Shown piece by piece: positions 54,544 through 64,000 of a stretch of DNA of 64,000 nucleotides (its first letter is position 1; each line of letters begins with the position of its first letter). The DNA comes from Paraescarpia echinospica. Taxonomy: Eukaryota > Annelida > Polychaeta > Sabellida > Siboglinidae. The position numbers were made by a program, and so were the translations under genes. Below the pieces are notes generated by a model, which saw nothing but the letters and a program-made list of their open reading frames with translations, had not been told where the DNA came from and ran no database searches. Where the stretch lies: contig CM034542.1 of NCBI GenBank assembly GCA_020002185.1, positions 58,955,973 to 59,019,972 on the forward strand. Reading direction: 5' to 3'.

Positions 54544-57500
54544 GTAAGTATGCTCAAAGGTTTGCTGCGTGTGGGTAATATCCAAATCATCCAGTTTAGT
54601 TTATAAATAATATAACTTATGATAATTAGATTTTAAAAGGTTTTTAACAACATTATCATTTTTTTGCCCTCGGAAGCTGCAAGCTCCAGATTTATGGCAA
54701 CCGGACAAAAAAAACATAATTGGGTTATCAAGACAAGAGTTCAACAATGTTTCATTGACCCATTGTTGTTATATATTATAAGCACATAATTAATACACAT
54801 TTCATAGTTCCACATATAGATGATACATTACTGAACTAACAGTAAGCTAGTGACTTTCTTGTCCAGATGCCAGCTTGCTTCTTTTGATGGAAAGGACCAG
54901 TTTGTAGTAGCTGGCAGGTTTGTTAGGGTGCTTTCAATACATAGATGAGCCACACTCGATGAAACCAATGTCAACTTTCCCTTGCACAAAACTTCAGTCT
55001 AAGTGAAACAGCTGCTAAACTCTTCCCCTATGAAACTAATGTTGTGTACAGTTTCATAATCACGTGTGAACATTATGGGATAATCGATAGATGGGAATGC
55101 AGTGTTAGCGTAATAATCACGTGTGAACATTATGGGATTATCGATAGATGGGAATGCAGTGTTAGCGTAATAATCACGTGTGAACATTATGGGATAATCG
55201 ATAGATGGGAATGCAGTGTTAGCGTAATAATCACGTGTGAACATTATGGGATTATCGATAGATGGGAATGCAGTGTTAGCGTAATAATCACGTGTGAACA
55301 TTATGGGATAATCGATAGATGGGAATGCAGTGTTAGCGTAATAATCACGTGTGAACATTATGGGATTATCGATAGATGGGAATGCAGTGTTAGCGTAATA
55401 ATCACGTGTGAACATTATGGGATTATCGATAGATGGGAATGCAGTGTTAGCGTAATAATCACGTGTGAACATTATGGGATTATCGATAGATGGGAATGCA
55501 GTGTTAGCGTAATAACTACGTATTCGGCCACTATAGATTTTCGGATACCCTGAAATCTACAAAAATAATAATTTTCTCTACTGCATTTTTTCAGACACCT
55601 ATTATTGCTAGGTATGCAAATACATACATTCTATGTACGTTTTTGGACACCAAAACTTTTGTAATGTATGTTTTTGGACATCTGAGAATTTTATTATTTT
55701 TAGGGGTCTTGGTACATTATGTACAGTATTTTCCTTGATCAGTTAGTGTTATCGCTTATTTCAAGCGTGTGGCGTGGTAACGTATGGCCTCGGCAGAACA
55801 AACAGCACAAACCAGAGCGTTATTTGGGCCCCAAAAGTGCCATAAGACGCAACATTTTTAAACATTGTAGGTGTGAAATGGTGTAGAATTATTGAATAAA
55901 TGCACTGATGTATTAAATTTAAGTAAAAATATTTTTATTATGATGAAATCTAAGTGGGCCTGGATTCTGCACAATTGCTAGTTCCCTTATGAATTGTGAT
56001 AGGAAATTAAGAATATTTAAAAAAAAATTATCAATGTACAATGCAAAGTGAAACAGCTGCTACAGTAGCCTCCCGTGAAACCAATGTTGTGTACACTTGA
56101 CATTTTGGGATTATCGATAGATGGGCATGCAGTGTTACCATAGTAACTCTATGTTACCATAGTAACTCTATGTTACCATAGTAACTCTGTGTATTCGGAC
56201 ACTGTATATTTTTGGACACCTAAAAATGTACAAAAAATTATTATTTTTTTGTACACTATGTTTTCGGACACCTACCCACGTATAGTATTGTTAGATGTAC
56301 AAATACATAGAGTCTATTCATAACGACTACCGGGGTATGTTAAATTATTGGACCCAAAACTTTTTTGTACCAGCTGAGAATTTAATTATTTTTAAGGGTT
56401 CATTGATGTGATGTTTCCAGAGTGTCCTTGTTGCTTGCAGCCTTCAGGATGTGTGCATCCTCTTCTCAGCCATCATAGTCTTCCTGCTCTTCTTCAACAC
56501 GTACATCTTCCAGGCAGGCCTCGTCATGATCCTCATCAACAAGTTCAAGATGACCATGTTCTTCACCTTCACCTACTTCGCCCTGTGTGTCACGCTGCAT
56601 GTCTGGGGCATGGTAGGCACACACACACAAACGTTGCAATCTGTTGTTGGTTGAATATGTTTACATAGAGATCTGGGGCATGGTAGGTACATGTGTGCAA
56701 ACATCGCAATTTGTACTTGAATTGCTGTGTTTGATTGGTTGAGTATGTGTTTAAACGGAAGTCTGGGGCATGGCAGGCACGCACGCACACATGCAAATGT
56801 AACAATTTGTAGTTGAACTGCTGTCGTCAATTAATAATAATAAACGTCTATGGTGCCTATATCCCCAGTAATCTGAGCTCAGAGGCGCAACATACAAGAA
56901 TCGTTGGGCAAAATCATTAACATGGACAAGCAAGAGTCATCATTAGAGCAAGGGACTGCCAAAAGTTAGGATGGGAATGCGATTTTGAATAAATAAGTCA
57001 TGAGGTTTTTACGAAAGTTTCAGATGATTTTAAAGTGATAGGGCTTATATCGCCAGGAATCTGAGTCATATTTCCAGGAATCTGAGCTCAGAAGCGCAAC
57101 ATACAACAATCATTAGGCAGAATAATGAACACGGACAAGCAAGAGTCATCATTCGAGTGAGGGACCGCTGAAGGTTAGGGTGGGAATGTAATTGCAAATA
57201 AATAAATCTTGAGTTTTTTTTACAAAAGATTGCTATAGTTTCAGATGATTTTAAAGTGGTAGGGAGTTGATTGCAGATTTTGTGTTCAGCTACAGAAAAA
57301 GTGCATTTGTCCATGTTAAGCTTGGTTTTAGGAACAAAATGTTATTCTGAAACAGATGATCTCATGTTCATGGGGATGTCTAAAAATGTAGGAAACTAAT
57401 CAAACAGGATGGCTGTCGTGTAGATAGGGCATGGTATGGATTAGTGGCTAACTTGAATTTTATTCAATATGCAGTCAGAAGCTAGTGGTTGAATATGTTT

Positions 57501-60500
57501 AAACCGAGGATGTGTGTTCATCATTTTTTTAATATAATGTTCTCAATACTGTGTAGTAGGCATATTGCCTTGTGCTTGGAGCCTGATTTGTTGCAGTTTG
57601 AATGTTGCAGTCAGACTGATCAAATTGTAAACAAAACATTCATTTTTATAAACAGCTACTATTGGCAATGCTACAACCGAGTGGCATAGATAATGAATTC
57701 AAATCACATGTATTGATGCACTGCCTGTCAGCAGAAGATGAATATACTCAAACTACCCATACCTGCAAACAGTAACATCTGCTGAATCATTGCATGTTGC
57801 CTTTTGCCACCTGTATCCATTTATTACACTTATAATACACATGTGTCTTTATTATAAAGAGTGTGGATCTCTGTTTATATGTTTGTCTGTGCATCCAACA
57901 TATCTCTGTCAGTTTTGCATGTATGTGGCTGAAATGTTGTAGGCATGCTAGTCGGCTCTTGTTGGGTGTTTCATAGACTTTGACTTTTTCTAATTTCCCC
58001 TGGTGATGGATATATCTGATTATATGTCGATGGAAGCGCCTAACAGGCAGCAGGCCAAATTGTTATCGTTCGAAACAACAGTGCAATAGTTACTACACGT
58101 CCGAGTGTGTATGACCCGTGCTTATGTGACAAACATGGAAATCCATCCGGTGATCACATGGCCATAATGTTCTGTGTAAATGCCACAAAGCCTGCTCGAA
58201 TGCGTAGAGATAGTTTTTCGACGATTGCGTCATATACGTCTTCCTAATTTCAAACGTGACATTACCTCTTTGCTACGTGACATAAACAGTGAGACATCCG
58301 TTAGTGACATGGTTGCCACATACAACAATGGCTTATGTCGGCTTGTTGACAAACATGCCCCACTGCGGAAGACGACCATAACATTGCGACCGGACTGTCC
58401 GTGGTACATTGACGAGCTTCGTGACGAGAAACAGCTCCGACGGCGAGCTGAGCGCAAATGGCTGCAAACTCGTCTTGAGGTACATCGACAGGCGTATCGC
58501 GCTCAATGTGTGGTCTTCAACAACATGCTGGTTACCACAAAGAGAAACTACTACACGGCTAAGATCGCCAACTGCAAAAATGACCAAAAACAACTATTTT
58601 GCATCACAAGAAACCTCATGGGCAATAGTGGCATAACGACAATGCCATCGTATGTGTGTCCAGTGTACATGGCACAACGCTTTGGTGATCACTTTATTGA
58701 GAAACTTTCTAACATCAGAAAATACATCGTCGACTGCGGTGAGGATCGTTCGGACATTACGTTGGCTGCTATGAGCAACGACGCAGCATTCAGTGGTGTG
58801 CCACTAGTCTGCTTTGAGACAGTCACTGAATCGGACGTTGAACGATTAGTTGCATCCGTTCCGGTTAAGTCGTGTGAATTAGATCCAGTACCGACGTGGC
58901 TACTAAAACAATATTCGCATGAGTTAGTTCCACTAATCACTGCTACGATAAATGCGTCTCTCACCTCAACAAATGTACCTGCTGACTTCAAGCATGCAAT
59001 CGTTAAACCACTCCTGAAAGAACCTACGCTGGATAAAGACATTTTGAGCAACTACCGGCCAGTGTTGAACTTGCCATTTGTGTCGAAATTGGTTGAGAAA
59101 GTCGTTGCAAAACAAATTGGCACGCACGTTGATGAACATGCTCTGCACGACTCTTTTCAGTCTGCGTACCGTCGTGGACACTCCACAGAAACAGCTCTAC
59201 TCCATGTCAAGAATGACATTGCCGCGACACTGGATAGGAAATGTACAACAATTCTCGTGATGCTTGATTTGTCGTCGGCGTTTGACACAGTCGATCATCA
59301 GTTGTTGAACACTCATTCGGTATCACCGATAAGGTGCTTGCGTGGCTGAAATCATACGTTAGCGAACGGTATCAGAAAGTGGCAGTGGGAAGTGCCGAGT
59401 CGGTTGAGTCAATCTTGGCGTGTGGCATCCCCCAAGGGTCGGTGTTGGGCCCTACTTTGTATTGCATGTACACCAAACCTATCGGAGATATTGTTGCTAA
59501 ACACGGCATGGAGCATCACTGTTATGCTGATGACATTCAAATCTACCTCACAGTTGAACGAGATGAATCAATTGTGGCGGCACTGGCTAAGGTGGAATTG
59601 TGTGTTGCGGAAGTGGCTGCATGGTTGACTAGAAACCAGTTAAAACTGAACACAGAGAAATCCGAGGCAATCATTTTTTCTCCAGCGAAGAAACGCGGCA
59701 GTCTGCCTGCCAATGTATACATCACAGTAGCCGGCCATCGAATTCAACCATCATCGTGCGTGCGCAGTTTGGGTGTGCTATTTGATAGCAACCTGAAAAT
59801 GGAACAGCAGATTGCCAACACTGTGAAAAGCTGCTACTATCATATTAGAAACATTGGGCGAATTTGGCCACATCTGACGGAAGAATCATGCAAGACACTT
59901 GTTCACGCACTAGTGACATCCCGTTTAGATTATGGGAATGCACTTCTTTATGGTCTCCCACACACGATGATGCAACGTCTACAAAGGGTGCAGAACTGTG
60001 CCACTCGCCTAATTACTCGCACGAAGAAATACGAACACATCACGCCCGTGTTGCAGCGTTTACACTGGCTACCCGTTCATTTGAGACCGACCTACAAAGT
60101 GCTGATGTTTACGTATTGTGCCTTGAATTGTCTAGCGCCGGACTACATAAGTGAATTAATTGGCTACCGTCGCATCAACAGAACTCTACGATCTACCTCG
60201 CAGCCTCGCCTTTTGTTCGTACCGGCCTCACAAACTGTTACTCATGGTGATCACCGTTTCGCGGTTTGCTCAGCGGTTCTATGGAACAATTTGCCTCCTA
60301 CACTCAGGACAGCAACATCATTACAAGTGTTTAAAACACTTTTGAAGACTCACCTTTTTAAACAAACGTTTTTATAATTCACCGACGAGGACATTTTATG
60401 TGCTTTCTATTGATAAATATATTTTTTATTTTATTAGTTTCTTAATATATTTATGGTTATTCTTCTTGTATAAATGAATGTATTTATAGTAGTTTTTTTT

Positions 60501-63500
60501 AAGAATGTCTTAAATTGTTTAAACGTTTTTTTAATGATCTCTCTTTTTTTAGTAACTATATTTAAGGTAACGGTATATTTTTTACATATTTATTTCTTAG
60601 TTAGCATTTTTTTAATGTATAATACTATTATATACGTGTGCATGTATTTAAAGCGCCCGAGGGCAATTTTTATTGATTGGGCACTATATAAGTACTTTTA
60701 TATATATTTATATATATATATCTTGGATTTTCGATCTCATAAATACATTATATATGAGATGCAGTAGAACGCTAGACTGGGTTTGAGTCCATCTTCTGTC
60801 ATTTCAACACTAGGACAATTTTGTTCCCCCCACATTGCCATAAGGCCAGTAGAAGTGAATGGGCATTTAGGTTCCTTGAAGACATCGATGTGGAGGTTGT
60901 GACAATGTTTCTTTCTTTCAGACCATGAGGTGGGCTGATCCAAACATTCACATCGCAGTCAGTGGCTACTGGGTGCTCTTTGTCTGCCAAAGAACAGGTA
61001 TGGCTTAGGATCTCATAAGTTGACAAAGTCCCAAGAAACATTATGTTTAGTATTGGTTTACACCTCCACCACCTTCAATATGTAGTGTGTCAATTGGCGT
61101 TAACACATATTTCACTAGCTAAGTAGCACTAGTGTAGAAATATATATTTCCCACGATATGCAATGACCACCAAACCAGCCCACAAGTAATGTCTAGCATA
61201 TTTTTGGGCTTTGCAAACACCATGATGTAAAACTGAATAATAAATTATCCTCTTCTGGATGACTTTAGTGTTAAAGGGAATAAAAACATATATTGCTCGA
61301 ATTCATGTTATATTACATCCTGCTATCTATTTCCATGTCCACCAAGCCAAAAAAATCAAAAAAATTCAATGAATTAGAAATTCCACATTTTATGGTGTGC
61401 ATCCGGACATTTTCGAATATGCATATTTTTGGCGCGCATTTCGGGATGCCGAGATGTGACATCACTTATGACTCGCATCAGGCCGACCCTTTCCATGCAT
61501 TCAGAGCATGTTTACAAGTATAGCTTTTGGGTCGAAACAAGCGTCAGAACGAGTTATTGTGCAATATTCCGACGTAATACAAACACTAGTCATCATAGAG
61601 GAACAAGCAGTTATCTTACGGTTCCACATGAATCAAATTTTATTTAAAACAACGAATGCGAATGGGCCTACAAGTCGACTAGGTTTCGCCGAGCTTGGGC
61701 TCGTTTTCAGAATAATTATATCGAATGCAACCAACGGGAGATAATCTACACCAATAAACATACATAGCAAACATATATTGTATCCAGCTACATAAAATAA
61801 CGTGTATAATCTCATAATATCACTAGAATATCGATATATGACAATTTATCATAACAACTTAAATCAGTCGGAGAGCTTCCATTGGTCCCGCTAGCTCAGT
61901 GGGTAGGCGCGTTGGTTACTTGTCATTTATTTTACAATCGGGCGACGCCGGTTCAATCCTGACTGCATGCGAACCTTTGATTTTCTATACACTTTTTTGT
62001 TTATGTTTTCACGAAGTAATATAAACAAAATCATTTTATACTATAATGCAGTTTGTAAATAATTTTTATTTTTGTAGTAACTATTTATTCGCCACAAAAA
62101 TGAAAATATGGTCATTATATAACGATGTTTCTAAATTTTATTTATCCAAACAAATGTAATGTAATGGATATATAATTTATTAATTGTAAATATATTGTAC
62201 GGTAATATATTGTAATTATATATGTGAAAACAGATTGAGATCTGTCTGGATAAATACAATTTAGAAACATCGTTATATATAATGACCATATTTTCATTTT
62301 TGTGGCGAATAAATAATTACTACAAAAATAAAATATATATACAAACAGTGCATTATAGTATAAAATGATTTTGTTTATATTACTTCATGAAAACATTAAA
62401 AAAAAAGTGTAAAGAAAATCAAAGGTTTGCATGCTGTCAGGATTGAACCGGCATCGCCCGATTGTAAAATAAAAGACAAGTAACCAACGCGCCTACCCAC
62501 TGAGCTAGCGGGACCAACGGAAACTCTCTGACTGATTTAAGTTGTTATGATAAATTGTACAACTCCTTCATATATCGATATTCTAGTGCTATTATGAGAT
62601 TATACACGTTACATTATGTAGCTGGATACAATATATGTTCGCTATGTATGTTTATTGGTGTAGATTATCTCCCGTTGGTTGCATTCGATATAATTATTCT
62701 GAAAAAGAGCCCAAGCTCGGCGAAACCTAGTCGACTTGTAGGCCCATTCGCATTCGTTGTTTTGAATAAAATTTGATTCATGTGGAACCGTAAGATAAAT
62801 GTTTGTTCCTCTATGATGACTAGTGTTTGTATTACGTCGGAATATTGCACAATAACTCGTTCTGACACTCGTTTCGACCCAAAAGCTATCCTTGTAAACA
62901 TGCTCTGAATGCATGGAAAGGGTCGGCCTGATGCGAGTGTGTGTCATAAGTGACGTCACGATACCACGTGATCGCCTAGCTCATTAAAATTTCATTTTCC
63001 GCGGGAATCGCTTCACAGATGGGCTTAAAATCGAATTTATGCTACAAATGTATTTTTCTGTATTTGTTTAATGTTGTCAAATGTTACATACAGTGTTAAA
63101 CTTTCTGTACACATGGAAAAAGGATTTTAGCTAATGCCTTATTTTTATTTCCTTTAACAAAAATGTAAAACGCAAGCTGTAAGAATTATATATGTATTTG
63201 TAATGTCAGTTCTGTGGCAGTTCGTGGCTCTCCACAGAACAGACATCAAAATTAATAAAATTTTACATTTAGTTACATTGAAGCACCCTCCTCAGTTCAT
63301 TACTTGGAGTTTAAACTTGGGAGTTAAAAATTTATCCTTCCAGGAAGTTGTGACATTGCAAAGTCTAATGCTGTGTTCACAGAAAACCTTAAGCAACCAG
63401 TTTTTGACGAACAATTGTCTGCCACGCCATGCACCCTTTCTACAATTGTTCCAAGCTAAATAATAGTTGTACATGTGAAGTTAAACCACTTAGTTAAACC

Positions 63501-63824
63501 ACTACACTCTGTGTGAACACAATAAATAACTGCTGTTATTTTTGCGTAATACATAAATGTTGTAATAATGTTTGCATCAACATTTCAAAATAATTCAGTT
63601 TAATGAATTTTTAAGAATAAGTTTAAGATGTGATTTTGAGTAAACAAGCAACGTTGAACTAAATATTTGACTTTTTCATCCACCAATACATGACCAGTGT
63701 TGTTCACTTTACAGCTGCCATCATCTATTACTACGTCTACAAAAGGACGGCTCTGCGACTTGGCGACTCACGTTTCTACCAGGATTCAGAGTGGATACGA
63801 CGAGAGTTTGAGAAACGTAGATAG
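54419..63824 (+). CDS. TMEM138: Transmembrane protein 138, complete, 4 coding exons
   Basis: Four exons, 54419-54543, 56441-56612, 60922-60997 and 63715-63824, join in phase to 160 codons plus TAG. The vertebrate protein is 162 aa. TMEM138 is a four-pass membrane protein needed for cilium formation; human loss causes Joubert syndrome. Hydrophobic segments at about residues 10-28, 34-60, 75-97 and 108-128 fit four passes. Family motifs seen: [15 protein letters not shown]...[24 protein letters not shown] and a basic C-terminus EFEKRR. The start ATG at 54419 gives [18 protein letters not shown], aligned with the known N-terminus. No in-frame ATG lies immediately upstream. Confidence 0.95.
55010..55740. 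repeat. Diverged local duplication, copy 1
   Basis: Starts agtgaaacagctgctaaact ... aaac.aatgttgtgtaca and includes the 57-bp array and tttttggacacc-type sequence ending gctgagaatttt-like. It parallels 56048-56405 in order and content, with copy 2 having a single 57-bp-like unit. Confidence 0.75.
55053..55513. repeat. 57-bp minisatellite, 8 units, TMEM138 intron 1
   Basis: Unit: tgtgaacattatgggattat, cgatagatgggaatgcagtg, ttagcgtaataatcacg. Each unit has CACGTG at the junction and the palindrome tatcgata (as attatcgatagat). Only a/t at one position varies. The 19-residue periodic frames on both strands are not genes. Confidence 0.96.
56048..56405. repeat. Diverged local duplication, copy 2
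   Basis: agtgaaacagctgctacagt ... aaaccaatgttgtgtacac, one unit gggattatcgatagatgggc, then three 18-bp taccatagtaactctatg units, then ttcggacac and a gctgagaattt end. Corresponds to 55010-55740. Confidence 0.72.
56441..56612 (+). CDS. TMEM138: TMEM138 exon 2
   Basis: Acceptor ttgttgcttgcag, donor gtaggc. [40 protein letters not shown], then [17 protein letters not shown]. Holds the second and third membrane segments and the FNTY(I/V)FQAGLV motif. Confidence 0.95.
56832..57330 (-). pseudogene. L2-type LINE 3'-end fragment with internal duplication
   Basis: Minus strand from 57320: [20 protein letters not shown] then SETIAIF, like the L2 ORF2 end FSVA....WN.LP..LKSS.....F. The 3' UTR has gcgcttctgagctcagattc and an (aat) tail at 56832. 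A block of about 190 bp (56860-57050) is repeated at 57055-57260. Confidence 0.62.
57690..58035. other. Intron 2 of TMEM138, no feature recognised
   Basis: No coding or repeat signal that I can support between the L2 fragment and the LINE beginning near 58040. Confidence 0.5.
58040..60740 (+). mobile_element. Nearly full-length CR1/L2-like LINE reverse transcriptase in TMEM138 intron 2
   Basis: Endonuclease C-terminus remnant at 58060-58190 ([20 protein letters not shown]), then frame 58180-59349 with [61 protein letters not shown] and [17 protein letters not shown] frameshift near 59310 leads to frame 59334-60377 with [38 protein letters not shown] (catalytic YADD), LGVLFDS and [15 protein letters not shown] stop at 60377 precedes an AT-rich 3' UTR ending near tgggcactatataagtactt and (TA)n. 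5'-truncated, with about two frameshifts, otherwise well preserved, so a fairly recent insertion. Confidence 0.93.
60755..60890 (+). repeat. SINE fragment
   Basis: gaacgctagactgggtttga, gtccatcttctgtc resembles a tRNA 3' half with a B box. It is followed by aggacaattttgttcccccc, acattgcc, the same core as the SINE at 36222. Ends about 30 bases before TMEM138 exon 3. Confidence 0.6.
60922..60997 (+). CDS. TMEM138: TMEM138 exon 3
   Basis: Acceptor tttctttcag, donor gtatgg. [20 protein letters not shown] then VCQRT, corresponding to the family's LRW....F.W..G...LFV.QR segment. Phase 0 to phase 1. Confidence 0.92.
61884..61975 (+). repeat. tRNA-like sequence in the left arm of the palindrome
   Basis: ggtcccgctagctcagtggg has a good box A (TAGCTCAGTGGG). 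ccggttcaatcc has a box B. The acceptor 3' strand does not pair with ggtcccg and the T stem is poor, so this is a tRNA-derived pol III promoter or pseudo-tRNA rather than a working tRNA gene. Confidence 0.6.
62424..62516 (-). repeat. tRNA-like sequence in the right arm of the palindrome
   Basis: The inverted partner of 61884-61975: ggtcccgctagctcagtggg on the minus strand and ggttcaatcc. Same defects. The two would transcribe toward each other across the spacer. Confidence 0.6.
63715..63824 (+). CDS. TMEM138: TMEM138 exon 4 (stop)
   Basis: Acceptor cactttacag. [36 protein letters not shown], then TAG at 63822-63824. The YKRTA.RLGD..FYQDS.W.R+EF motif identifies the family. Sequence after 63824 is 3' UTR running to the window edge, with no AATAAA seen. 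Confidence 0.95.
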
Positions 63825-64000
63825 CATTACCTTTTGGCATCACACACCCATTGACAGACATCATCGTGGCTCAAATTATGTGCTCCTGCGAAGGTTTGAG
63901 GCTGGATACAGAGTTTGTATAAAAGTATGCTATGGCATAAGTACCTCGATTTGGTTTCTCAACTCTAGTTTTGAATTACACAACTCACAAAACTTCACCA

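Larger units (their letters stand above)
61440..62975. mobile_element. 1.5-kb palindromic foldback element in TMEM138 intron 3
   Basis: Left arm about 61440-62147 and right arm about 62247-62975 are reverse complements with scattered changes. Examples: tcatcatagaggaacaa on the left and ttgttcctctatgatga on the right; ctcgcatcaggccgaccctt and its complement near 62920-62940. The spacer is about 100 bp and AT-rich. Each arm has a 78-codon open frame (61508-61744 plus, 62901-62665 minus) of unknown meaning, and a tRNA-like segment. Confidence 0.88.

Noticed and set aside
61508..61744. 78-codon frame conserved in both arms of the palindrome
   Set aside because: Conservation is explained by the arms being copies of each other; no known domain and no independent support.
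61884..61975. Functional tRNA gene
   Set aside because: Boxes A and B are good, but the acceptor and T stems do not pair and the copy is part of a dispersed palindrome.

Overview
This is animal nuclear DNA: intron-rich genes with GT-AG introns, CR1/L2-type non-LTR retrotransposon fragments, tRNA-derived SINEs and very large minisatellite arrays. The repeat style (CR1/L2 LINEs, SINE core 'ccacattgc') suggests a marine invertebrate, perhaps a mollusc or other lophotrochozoan or a non-vertebrate deuterostome. The species cannot be named from the sequence. Two exactly 1000-base runs of N (9797-10796, 43771-44770) are scaffold gaps.

Two protein-coding genes can be assembled exon by exon. On the minus strand, 37440 down to 2551, is the gamma-tubulin complex component 2 gene (TUBGCP2/GCP2): 23 consecutive coding exons giving about 651 residues from the start Met. 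The last quarter lies beyond the left edge of the window. On the plus strand, 54419-63824, is a complete four-exon TMEM138 gene (160 aa), a four-pass ciliary membrane protein. The two genes are divergent and about 17 kb apart. One makes microtubule-nucleating complexes at centrosomes and basal bodies, the other acts at the cilium base.

Almost everything else is repeat. At least ten unrelated tandem arrays occupy TUBGCP2 introns and flanks: 54 bp (1-542), 84 bp (5664-7546 and 8607-9757), 48 bp (5530-5663 and 12846-13695), TATGTG (14671-16951), 18 bp (17231-18875), 27 bp (19213-20065), about 24 bp (25575-26925), AT-rich (28566-29312), 65 bp (31004-34823) and 34 bp (37886-38880). Upstream of both genes a 40-bp unit repeated about 270 times (40847-51707) has grown inside the reading frame of a CR1 retrotransposon. 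TMEM138 introns hold a 57-bp array (55053-55513), a nearly full-length LINE reverse transcriptase (58040-60740) and a 1.5-kb palindrome with tRNA-like promoters in both arms (61440-62975).

The segment with TUBGCP2 exons 20-21 occurs twice (3481-5663 and 10797-12979), almost identical and next to a gap. This is either a false haplotype duplication or a real splice-phase-compatible exon duplication. The most informative findings are how arrays arose: one from a retrotransposon ORF between 5-bp ATTTA repeats, one from an exon/intron boundary so that each unit carries a splice-donor copy, and several with hairpin-forming units. I found no CRISPR, operon or other prokaryotic system.
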